Part shown: positions 54,231 through 64,000 of the stretch, in pieces | Position numbering within the stretch: position 1 is the stretch's first letter | Layout: each line of letters begins with the position of its first letter | NCBI GenBank assembly: GCA_025765615.1 | Contig: JAIVFJ010000242.1 | Location: forward strand, 1-64,000 | DNA length: 64,000 nt | Direction of reading: 5' to 3' | DNA from: Zopfochytrium polystomum | Taxonomy: Eukaryota > Chytridiomycota > Chytridiomycetes > Chytridiales > Chytridiaceae | The notes under the pieces: generated by a model | Seen by the model: only the letters and a program-made list of their open reading frames with translations | Told to the model about the DNA's origin: nothing | The model's database searches: none | Program-made: the position numbers and the translations under genes

Positions 54231-57200
54231 ATGACAGATCGCGCCGCTGAAGCCCAGGCGGCGAGCTGCTCCCCAGACGAGCGGCCGATGCTCGCGGGAA
54301 GCGACGCCGCGGCTCCGAGGGCCAGTTCGCCGGAGGAGCCTCCGCCCATGCCCCGTGCGGCTAGCTGGGACGGGGTGCTTGCGGTGCCGGCGGCTACGGC
54401 CGCTCACGACGACTCGGAGGAGAACGGCGGCGGCGGCGGGGGAGAGCCGGAGGTAGGTGGAAAGGGGAGGTGGGGGGAGGGAATCGAAAGATGTTTGTGA
54501 CTCATATCGTCTCGCCTCTCTTTCCACAAATAACCTACCAATCCCACACACACGCACACGCACAGTGCCCGTCTGGGACCCCGACCACCCTCCGACGCCG
54601 CATCACCAAGCTGCAAGCCAAGCTTGCGCAGTCGCGCGAGGCGCGCGCGCGCGTCGAAGCCGCCTCGCGCTCGCTGCGGCGGGAGAGCGCGCGGGAGGTC
54701 GAGCTGATGCGAGCGGCGCTGCTGGCGGCGCTGCAAAAGGAGGCGCGGCACGCGCGGGAGCGGGCCGCGATGACGGCGCGGATCGCGGAGCTGCAGGACG
54801 AGGTCGCGGCGGCTCGGTCGACTGCGGCCGCTGCGGCGGCGGCGGCGGCGACGGAGAAGAGCGAGGCGGAGGCGGCGGGTGCCGGTGGGGAGAGCCGCGG
54901 GGCCAGCGGCGATGTTGTGGCGTCGTCGCCGTCGACGTCGTCGGGGGCGGACGACGCGGGGTCGACACGGCGCGGCCGGAAGGTGTCGTTGACGGCGTGG
55001 ATGAATTCAAAGGTGCGAGGGCCGTTACAGCGGATGTCCAGCCGGAGCGCGGACGGGCGCGGGGGGTAGCGGCGGGGCTGGGGAAGACTCGGAGTCGCGG
55101 TCGGTGCTGGCGTTGGGGGCGACGATGCCCGTCCTTCCGGCGGCGGCGGCGCCGACGCCTCCGGTGACGGTAGCGGTGGCAACCGGTGAGGCGGCGGTGG
55201 CCAGCCGCTGCGAGTGCGAGAAGCTGATGCGGCTGCTTAAGGTCCAGACTAGGGAGACGGCGGCCGCGAACGCGAGGATCGCAGAACTTACGGAGCAGCT
55301 GACGAGCCTTCGCATGGAGATTTTACTCCCGGAGGGGGCTGGCGATTTGTCTGGGGTGATCAAGTCTGGCCCTGCGGTTCAGGTAGAAACGACGGCTGGT
55401 AACGCCGGGTCCACGTTGACGGAGACTTCAGTCGTGTGTCGAAAGCGAACTAAAAAGGAGGGCAAAGCGGCCAGCCTGAACTCGGAAGGCACCTCAACCC
55501 CTCCTGCCAGGGCGAAAAGCACGAGGAGCAAGTCGAAGCAGCATCGACCAAGGGCGGCAACGGAGCAGCCTGCGGAGAAGAAAAACCACCTCGCCGGCGG
55601 ACCGGAACCCTCCGTGCAACCGAACGGCACCGTACGCGTCGGAAGAAAAAATGCAGAACCTGTAACCGACACGTCTCTTCGCCCTAAGGACGGAGCACTG
55701 ATCAAATCGACCTCGCCACATCCGTCCATGATTCCCCGCCTCAAGCGCAGCGTTTCATGTGCGACCGCTACGCCGCGAGGAAGCGCAGATACCGTGGACG
55801 GACCTAGGTGTCCAAAGTGCGAGGCACTGAGCATCGCACTGGAGCAGCAAGCGTCGGAGCTGCTGGAGGCGCATCTCCCGCTGGACAACCTCGGGCCGGC
55901 TTCCGCGCTCGCCCCGAGGGCTGTGGATCTGAGTGAGCCGCTAGCAGGCAAGGTCCGACGGTTGTCCGAGACGGTGGTACGACACCAAATGGAGCTGGCG
56001 GCCCTTCAGTCCGAGCAAGACGCCGTTCATACCAAGCTTGCGTCAAGCAATACGACAAGAGAGGGGTTGGAACAACTGCTCAAGTGCACCATGACGAGCC
56101 TGCGTCTTGTCGAGTGGTCCAACTCTGGGGAAGCCCCAACGGAAGATCCGGAGGGCCGGATCGAGGTTTGGAAGAAGCGAGCGATCGCAGCAGAGGAGAC
56201 TTCACGAAGCTACGCCGATTACACGAGCATGCTGGAGCGCGACGTTGCCATGTTGGAGCAGGAGCTGTCGGTGGCAAAAGAGAGCGAGGCGGCGCGCAGT
56301 TCTGCGGTTACGAATACCGAGACTTTGGAGGTCCAAACCCTCAAGCGAGAGCTAAAGGACGCGAACCACGAGATCAAGCAGCTAACGGCAAAAGTCGCCG
56401 AAGGCGCCCAGCTGCAAATTCAGCTCCGAAAGGCCGCGGCGTCCGTCGAAACCTTGAAGCGCGAAATCGCAGAAATCATGTCGGAGACGGCAAAGCGCGG
56501 GACAGAAGATAGCGCCGCGCTGAAGGAGGCAAAGTCCGAGATCAGTAGGCTTCGGTCAATGCTGTCTAGCCGCGAAATCGAGTGGGCCGCCAAGGTCGAC
56601 GAGGCATGGCGGACAGTTGCAGAGTCTCGCTGTGCTCCAAAGGTCGGACGCGAAACAGCTGTGCTTGTGGGCAAGCTCTCCGAGAGGGAGCGTGAAGTCG
56701 AGACGTTGCAGTCGCGGCTCTTGGTATCCGAGGAGCAGCTGCAGTTGATGGAGAAAGCCGGCCTTCGCGAGTCGACGGAATTCAACAGTTCGTCCACAAT
56801 TGCACACACGGATGCACTCAGAGACATGCAAAAGCTCCGGGAGACGGTTGAGCGACTATCCCATGATTTGTCCAACGCGTCCAGGAGGGCAAAGTGCCGT
56901 AACGATGAGAATGTTTGTTTGAAGGTGCAACTTTCGAGCTGCCTTCAAAGCATGGAGAGCCTCAGGGCGCAGCTCAATACTGCCAAGGTCACCAACGCAG
57001 ATCTTCTCTCGAAAATTCAGAAATTGGGGCAAAGAAAGCAGGATCTCACAGAAACTCGTGGTCAGGCGGGCCTGGACAGCTCGCAATCCACACCTTATGA
57101 GGATCTTAAAGAGGGGTTATCCCGCAGTTCAGCGACGGGGACTACAGTAGACGAATCAAAGGACAACAACAAGTTGGGGTACCCAGCGGGTCTGGACGCA

Positions 57201-57350
57201 CCACACCAATCACGAGTTATTAAAGGTCCTTTCACTTTCGGAGTGTTAGTTCCGCGTGAATTCCTATCACTAACTTTCTTCCCAGACTCTCAGCTTTTCT
57301 CCGCATCCACCACTGCAATAGCAACTTTTGTTTGCATATATGCCCTGTAA
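54231..57350 (+). CDS. Long coiled-coil protein (frame break in G6 run)
   Basis: Exon 54231-54453 encodes a disordered start (MTDRAAEAQAAS ... GGGGGGEPE). After a GTAGGT...CAG intron, a phase-0 exon begins at about 54566 (CPSGTPTTLRRRITKLQAKL) and continues as Ala/Arg/Glu-rich coiled coil to a TAG at 55067-55069. The next frame, from just after that point to 57350, continues coiled-coil sequence for about 740 codons (ECEKLMRLLKVQTRE, ELAALQSEQDAVHTKL, LKRELKDANHEIKQL and others). The two frames would join if the GGGGGG run just before the TAG had five G. So this is one gene split by a homopolymer difference or error. A further 3' exon is possible because the last 40 codons look non-coding. 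No specific family recognised; a cytoskeletal or organelle-tether role is a guess from the coiled coil. Confidence 0.65.
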
Positions 57351-57646
57351 GTTCGCACAAAGTAACCCCAATCAAATGTCGCTCAATCGATCAAATCTTC
57401 AGAGTCATACCCCTCTCAATATTCAACGTCCTTCGAATGGAGTTGCCGTTTGCATGGCGGATAAGCGTGCAACTCTTTGGAGGGGTCATGGCGATTCTGA
57501 TCATCTGCCGACCGCGCGTGGATCAGTGACAACCGACAGCTTGGATTACTTCTCATCCAACTCTTTGTGTATATAATAGAATGTGACTTGCCGCTCAAAT
57601 TATTTTTTGCGTTCCCCTTATTACCCCTCAAATACACAGTTCCATC

Positions 57647-60600
57647 ATGGCGACAAACGAAGAAACGACCAGCGAGCACGCTGATCAGCTCCGGCACGAT
57701 CTCGTCATGGCGGCGGAGATTGGGCAGTCGCTGCTCGCAGCAAACACAAGGCTGGAAGAAGAGAACGCGGCCCTCCGCGAAAAGGTGGCATGCTACGAAG
57801 ATCGCGTGGCGGGTTTGCTGACGGAGACCTTTGACGCGGTGAGAGGCGATCCCGCTTGCGGGGGTTTGCGTCATTTTCGCATTGCCCATCCTCCGATCCT
57901 GTCGATGGGTTGAAGTAACGTGAATGTAATGTTTTCGAACCGACGAAAAAGAACAAACTGCAACAGCAACTGCAGCAGCAGCTGCGGCGGACGGTGAAAG
58001 TCGAGACCGGTCTGTTCAAAGCAGCCTCCTGAACGCCCTCCTTGCCAGTCGCTGATCCACCGGCGCTCCTCTCCTTACGTGCAGACGAGCTCCTTAACCA
58101 AATCCACGAGCTCGAAGAGTACAAGCGCGACGCGGAGCGCGACCGCGTTTCAGCCCAGGCGCGCGTCAGGGCTCTGACGGCGGAGCTTGCGGCAGCGCAG
58201 GGCGGTGCGAGCCAGCTGAGCCTCAGGAACGAGGAGCTGACGCGGCGCGTTGAGAAGCTGGAAGCGCTCTGTGAGCGAAGGTCGCGTCAGAAACTCCCTC
58301 GCGGTCCCAGACACACCCGGTGGCGCCCGATTCCGCACGCGAAGGACCACGGCCGCTTCCTGTCGACAGCCAAGGCTTTGAGAGGCTTCGTTCGACTGTT
58401 TGCGACGAAGTTGAGCGTCGCTGTGAGTAAAACAGAGGGGTAGGAGGGACAGTGCGGCTGGCGTGACGCGTGGGTGAGACTTAATACCATTTCGATCTGG
58501 ATACATAGCGCCGACCGAGACACAGTCTCCAAATTTGGCGTCGAAGGAAAACGAGCAAACTTTCAAGGTCCTCCAAAAGGTCGAGGAGCTCCACAGAAAG
58601 AATCAGAGGCTGGAGGAGACCGTTGCAGAGCTTCAGACTATGCTCGCGGACATCAGAGACTCGCCCTACAGAGACGAACCGCCGATGGTGGAAGCCTGCC
58701 CTGAAATGAAATACATCACGCTCGAGGACGAGATCCCAAATGCACCAGAAGGATGTCACGACCTCCAGGATGATGATCGGGGGCATGCAAGGGTCAAGGA
58801 CGGTTGTGTTGTAGTTACATCAAATAAGGAAACACAAACGGGCGCTGTCTTTCGAACTATGGATATCGACTCGCTGCCAAACGGCCAGTTTCGCGACAGC
58901 TTGGTTCGCACGTCTTCCGCAATGTCCCTTCCAAACACAACCCAAGGTACAGATCGAAGCGTTCGGGCACTCTTTCCTTCAATCTCTAATCCGCGAATCA
59001 TAATTAGACATGTTTTTCGGTAGGTTTTCAACACCTGATCGAGCCAGACCCACGACGTTTTCCTTCAGCAACGAGTCAACGCTCGCGAGAAAGCAAAACT
59101 CTGAGGGGCCACTGCAGGACGCGGCGCTCATGTCCAGTGCCGACTGCCTGACCTTTCTCATGCGCGGCGCGTGGTTGACAAAGTTCACCAAAACAGGCGG
59201 AAAGCACGCACGCTTTGTGACGGTGAATCCCTTCACGAAAATGCTGTGCTGGCAGTCGAGGGCGTCGATGGACGAAGCGCCCCGTTTGAAAATGGGTAAC
59301 CACATCGATGACGTCTTTTCTGCGCCTCTGTAATTTTTTTTTTTCCCCCTTGTTTTTTCTTTCTGAGCAGCGACCACGGAAGGCTCACTAATTTGCCCTG
59401 TACTAACCGAATCGTCACTCTTTCACCTTTTAGTTCGAATGGTCGCTTTTACCGAGAGGGCAGAGTGTGCAGAACTTTCGATCTGGATAATCTGCAAGGA
59501 GAAGAAGTACAAATTTGAGGCGTTCTCTATGGCGGAACACCAAATTTGGATGAAGGTGAGAAATGATACTGACACTGCCCGAGCTCACAAGTCGTGTGGG
59601 CAACCGATCCGATGCAGGGATTGGGCGCGCTGTTTAAAAATACAAGGTCATCAATCTCAAAGGAAGTGTGGTCCAGCACGCGAGCCTCTGTCGAAGCGCT
59701 CCATGTTGCAAGTTCCAGAACAACAGCGCATTCAGGCCAAATATAAAATGTCAAAACTGAGGGGATTTTATGAACAAACGAATTTTGAGAGTAGCGCAAG
59801 AAACTGGTGGAGCCGCCTTTGAAGCTTAATTTCCCGATCTCATATGCCCCGTGTCGTGACCACTGGCATCAACGCGGCGGATGCCGGCGTGGATGTCCGT
59901 CCGGCCGCCTACGCGATCCCAGGCACCGCACAGTCGGCCATGACGCCAACGTTCACGCCGCTCGGGTCCGCGCCCAAATTTGCGTCAGCCGATTCTGGGG
60001 TAATGACGACGCGCACGCGGTTCCCGGCGCAGATGAAGAAGGCGCCCGCGCCGATTCCGATTACGCGCAAGAACGTGACGGGCCAGGCGCCGAGCGTGAA
60101 AGGCGGCGACGGCGGCGGCGGCGGAGGAAGCGGCTGGGAAATGGGGTCAGGCTCAACGCTTGCGGGGAGTCAGGTGATCGCGTCACCTTTGGACGAGGGA
60201 GGGGTTGGGTCGAGCGACGCGGCCAAAAAGGGAGCCTTGCGCCGAATGAGCGAGCCGATGCCAGAGATTCCGAAACGGAGGGGATGGTCTTCGAACGGGC
60301 TCCCAGAAGACTTGGAGGACGAGCCAATGCTGAGATGGGTTGGGGTGAGCTCAATATCAACCAATTTAAGAGATCTGAGGAGAAAATCTAACTCTTCGGG
60401 GGGACAACAGCTGAACATGAAGTGGCGATACCCGGTTCCTTACGACGCGGAGCACAGTTACAGTTGTGCGGGTCTCGTCACCGCCTGTCAGAGGCCTGTT
60501 GCACTATCAGCGGTTGTGATCAAGTGGAAGAAACGGTGGATGATAGTCAAGGTAGAGTGCCGTACTTTGCGATCAACACCTCAGAGTTTTGTATAAGTAG

Positions 60601-61899
60601 GGCTGATTCGAGAATTTAGGATAACAAGGCATACTTGTTAAAAAAGCCAAACGTAACTATCATCCACATTAATGTGTGTCGAATAACTCTCATTTTTCTT
60701 GAGCAGAGTCGCGAGGCGTCTGCTTTGATCAAGCTTGATGACTGCGTGGTTGATCCATCTCCATTCAATGCGCTACCACATTCGTTTCGTCTGATGCCAC
60801 CGCCCGTGTCTGCACCAGAGCGTTCTGCAAACGAAATGATGTGGGTGATCGTTGCCGCGACCGAGAACGCCAAGTTGGACTGGATGGCAGCCATAATGAC
60901 AGCGGCTGGATGGAAGGAAAAGTCAATGGGTGCGTTCTCGTTCGTCACAAAGGCCAACTGAATAAACGATGTAGTGGGATTCTTTCTCTTTCCATTGAAA
61001 CCGCAGCCGAGGCAGGCCGAGTCCCATCCATCGTACTGAATCCTGCTGCGGCCGCCGTACAAGTGTCGAATCTCTTTGCGGAATTCGAATCAGGAAATTT
61101 GACCCCCGTCGGCGCGGACTTGGAATTGAAAAAGAGCAGGCGCGTTCTGTTCCCGTTTCAGCCGCCCTCGGCCGATGAGCTTCGGCGATGCTTGAATCAA
61201 GTTGATGGCGCAGGCTCGGATGTCGAGACTTCGTCCATTGACGAACTCCTAAAGTCGCACAACAAGCGGTTTTTTAAGGACAGCGACGGCAGCTCTTCAA
61301 GCCCGCTGGCGGACACTTCCCCCTTCTCCGTGCGCATCGCGAAAGACGGAACGGTTCGCGCCCGAAACGTGGAGCCCGTCTTGTCCGCTGCGATTGAAAG
61401 CTCAGCACTCGCTTCAAAGGAAGAAGGAAGGACAACACCCCCGTTATCAGGAACACTCCGGCGGAGGGTGTCCTTCTCAGACTCCGTCAACACGCGTACA
61501 ATCCACGACGGCAGAGGCAGCGCCGAGCTAAAGGGTCGGAGTCGCCGCAAGAGCCAGGGAGACATTGATATTTCGTTTGGCGAACACATTGATGCGGAGC
61601 ACTCGTTGGTCAAGCTGGACGGCGCGGAGAGGAGATGGCGAAGCAAGGACAGCAGCGGCCCTCCGCCTCCCCGGTTGCGGCGGCGAAATTCAGCGTCGGC
61701 GACTACATCGGGACGATCGCGACCGGCTGCGGAAGCTGCAATGCGCAGACGGCGGGGCTCGGCAGATGCCGCCACCGCAAGTCGACGGCGAGGACCTCGC
61801 AGGGCGTCTACGTCCTTTGACGGAGACATTGTCGTCCCTGGGTACTTGGAGGCGGCGGACGAGGCGGCAGACGACGCGGCGGGCGAGGTGGAGGTTTAA
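57647..61899 (+). CDS. Mcp5/Num1-like cortical protein, two PH-like domains
   Basis: Multi-exon. Exon 1 (57647-57838) encodes AAEIGQSLLAANTRLEEEN, the coiled-coil start typical of Mcp5/Num1-type proteins. Later exons start at about 57945, 58085, 58511, 58989 and 59371 and join in phases 0, 1, 1, 1 and 1, through more coiled coil to a PH domain of the Mcp5 type: LTFLMRGAWLTKFTK, GGKHARFVTVNPFTKMLCW, and EHQIWMK at its end. After poorly resolved splicing at about 59560-59850, a linker (from 59844) leads to a second PH-like domain: VIKWKKRWMIVK, NEMMWVIVAATENAKLDWMAAI. A Ser/Arg-rich tail then ends at TAA 61897-61899. Fungal relatives anchor dynein or mitochondria to the cell cortex by lipid binding. 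The second PH-like domain is unusual for that family. The first half may be a separate isoform if the 59.6-59.8 kb exon differs. Confidence 0.68.
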
Positions 61900-62489
61900 G
61901 GGGCAATAAACGCCAAGGTAATCTCTAGGCTTCAGCAGTAGTGTTTTTCTGGGCATCTGCTTCACGAGTGTGTCGTATAAGTGCTAATAGGTTTGAGAGG
62001 AGGGGGAAGGTGGAGATGATTTTACTATTTTCAAGAGCATTCACAAACGAGTGCCCGTAATACGTACTGAGTGTCATCGCAAGTGGAGGTGCATGCTTGC
62101 ATGCATGGATGCAAGCACGTAGGTGTTAGTAGTATTTGTAGTAGTAGTAGTAGTAGTAGCAGTAATAGCGGTAGTGCTGCTGTTAACAGCACTAGCGGTC
62201 CTCCTAAATAACATCCGTTTCATTCCCGTCAGGGCGGGCGAGTTCCGCCGCCTTGCCCGCGCCGCCCACCGCCACTTTGCACTTCGCTCTACCCAACGCC
62301 CCCCTTCGCCTGCCTCTTCCCCCCGCCAACAACTTCTACTGCTGCTGCTATTTCTACTACTGCAACTGCTACTGCTGCTGCTGCTGCTAATCCTACCTGC
62401 TGAACACTGGGGCCGCGTGCGATCTCGCCCCCCCTCCTCTGTTTCCGTCGCCCAGCTCGCTCGCTCTCTCGGCAGCGTCTATCAACAGG
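61900..62489. other. Intergenic, trinucleotide-rich
   Basis: Holds GCATGCATGCATG palindromic repeats (about 62091-62108), (GTA)n at about 62130-62170 and mixed CTG/CTA repeats at about 62335-62398. Probably the promoter region of the gene at 62490. Confidence 0.55.
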
Positions 62490-64000
62490 ATGGCGTTCCT
62501 TGGATCTGCTTGGTCCTCGCCGATGCTGCTGCCGCGGCGCTCCCCGCGCCCCTTGCCCGTGCCTTTCCTCCCCATTGACGTCGTCTCGCACATCCTGGCG
62601 GCGGCGGCCTCTCCTCTCTTTGACGATCCGGCCGACAGCGCCCACACCCTCCGCGAGTGCTCGCTCGTCTGCCACGCCTGGTCCCACATCGCCCGCTCCC
62701 TCCTCTGGCGATCCATCGAGCTGAAGACCTCGGCGCAGCTGGTCGCCTTCATCGAGTGAGATCCCTCAAAAACGCGCACACGCTCAGTGCAGTGCCATGC
62801 CCACCTGCGATCATCTTATCTGTTTAAACAAAAACAACCAGATGCGCACTCTTGAACGCCGCTCGCACCAATCCGGCCATTGATCTTCTCGGCCCAAAGA
62901 CCAAGATTGTCGCTCTCCCCGTCCACCAGGACTCGCTGCTGGCTTTCCGCCACAGCCCCGTCAGAACCATCCTTCACTTTTTGCACCTTCTCGCCGGATC
63001 GCCGTTCGAATCCTGGCTGAAAGTGGAACGGCCGCAACCGACCGAGGACACGCTCGCGACTGCGTCGGGTCTCTTGCGCCCGCTGCTGATCGCCATCGAC
63101 CCGCCGGCCGCAAGCGTATCGCTACCGCCAGTGGACGACCCGATTTTTCGCCTTCTCGACGAGTCGTTTGCGCACTTTCTGGCAGAGGAACCCGCGTTGG
63201 TGGAAAAGGTGGCCGAGTTCGTCTGGCGGAGCGAAAGGGCGCCGTCGGAAAGCGAGTTTCGCGTGGAGCGGCTCGCGGCGTTTGCCGGCGTCGGGCGGTA
63301 CGTGAAGCATCTCGTGATGCCCAGCTGCGACTGCGACGTGCCGTGGCTGCCCATTCTGAACCTGCTGCTGCCGAATTTGACCAGGTAAGGTCGTACCTGT
63401 GTGTGCTTCTGGAGTTCTCCTCTCGGTCGTATCGCTCCTTACTCACCCTCAATCGCGGCTTGCGACCTCTTCCGTCCCGGTTTCGTTCCATGCAAACAAT
63501 AAGCCTCCACCTCAAGCACGTGCACGGCCCGGAAGAAATGGACTGCAACCGATGCCTCCAACGCCACGTTATTTCGCGATTTCTCCCCATCTTCAGCCGC
63601 CTCGACACGCTCCTCATCGACGACGCGCCGCCCGAGACGATGGACCTCTTGGAAGGCGTGCTATCCCAGCTCTCGTGCAACCTGCGCGTGCTGGACCTGA
63701 ACGCCTTCAACGCGCGCGACCTCCCCGTCACGTACGACCTGACGTCGCTAGTCGAAGGGGCGCCGGCGCGGAACGGCCTGCGCCACCTCGAGTGCCTTCG
63801 TATGTACGGCATCTCGCTGCAGCCGTCGCTGGCGACGCTGTCGTCCGCGCTAGAGCTGTTTGGCGCGACGCTGACGGCGGTGTGCATTGACATGAGCGCG
63901 GAGCTGACTCTGGAGGCGGCCGAGATCGTGTGGAACGAGTGCGGGGACGCGCTGTACCTGCTCTCGCTCGGCGACCTGACGGCGGCGGGACAGCACGGCA
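62490..64000 (+). CDS. F-box-like protein with leucine-rich region (3' end outside window)
   Basis: Exons 62490-62755, 62842-63384 and 63504 onward join in one frame (phases 2 and 2). Residues about 20-75 fit an F-box: PLPVPFLPIDVVSHILAAA, then TLRECSLVCHAWSHIARSLLWRSIEL, the usual L-P-x-D/E-(hydrophobic)...C-x-x-V-C-x-x-W pattern. That would bind Skp1 in an SCF ubiquitin ligase. The rest shows irregular leucine-rich segments (LPILNLLLPNLT, LRVLDLNAFNARDLP, GLRHLECLRMYGI) that would recognise a substrate. The last exon is open to the end of the window, so the C-terminus is missing. Confidence 0.75.

Noticed and set aside
62961..63893. Minus-strand frame of 310 codons
   Set aside because: It lies opposite the F-box-like gene, whose exon joins and motifs support the plus strand.

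Overview
The window is nuclear DNA of a eukaryote, most likely an early-diverging (probably chytrid-type zoosporic) fungus. The support is genes with many short GT-AG introns, nuclear tRNA genes with internal A and B boxes, a Rho GTPase with a CAAX tail, a fungal Mcp5/Num1-type PH-domain protein, and copia, Tc1/mariner and piggyBac-like debris. The lineage call is an inference; no rRNA or other phylogenetic marker is present. Layout, left to right: 0.7-3.5 kb, minus strand, a secreted modular-helix gene built from tandem two-exon units; 4.4-7.2 kb, an apparently intact Tc1/mariner-type transposon with a second, SAM-like gene; 8.0-9.9 kb, minus strand, a BRE/BABAM2-like gene; 10.2-14 kb, a duplicated tRNA-Ser plus Rho-GTPase locus in different states of decay; 14.9-23 kb, a segmental duplication of a secreted kinase-like gene whose copies carry different lesions, with one small-secreted-protein gene between them; 24.6-26.8 kb, two more members of that small secreted family; 27.5-30.1 kb, a TTAA-flanked piggyBac-like element; 30.2-32.6 kb, a long disordered acidic protein; 33.2-35.3 kb, a YiiX/NlpC-P60-like protein with a DM9 C-terminus; 36-43 kb, a repeat-rich zone with copia remnants, a lone LTR, tRNA-Gly, tRNA-Gln and tRNA-like debris. 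From 44.3 to 52.3 kb two tandem plus-strand paralogs of the first gene follow. 54.2-61.9 kb holds two coiled-coil genes, the second with two PH-like domains. 62.5 kb to the end is an F-box-like gene that runs off the window. The most unusual system is the modular secreted family (781-3451 minus, 44351-47656 plus, 48813-52310 plus). A signal-peptide exon ending in a dibasic R-R-x-(L/F)-(W/F)-D motif is followed by up to a dozen exons. Every intron in the intact parts is phase 1 and every internal exon is a multiple of three, so modules can be added or lost without changing frame. Many modules read as 11-residue (3-4-4) amphipathic helix repeats, as in perilipin or synuclein-type lipid-surface proteins. 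Nine of the donor sites are GTTGAGT, placed so that retaining the intron gives an immediate in-frame TGA. All exon models are read by eye from frame, splice consensus and paralog comparison; no RNA evidence was available.
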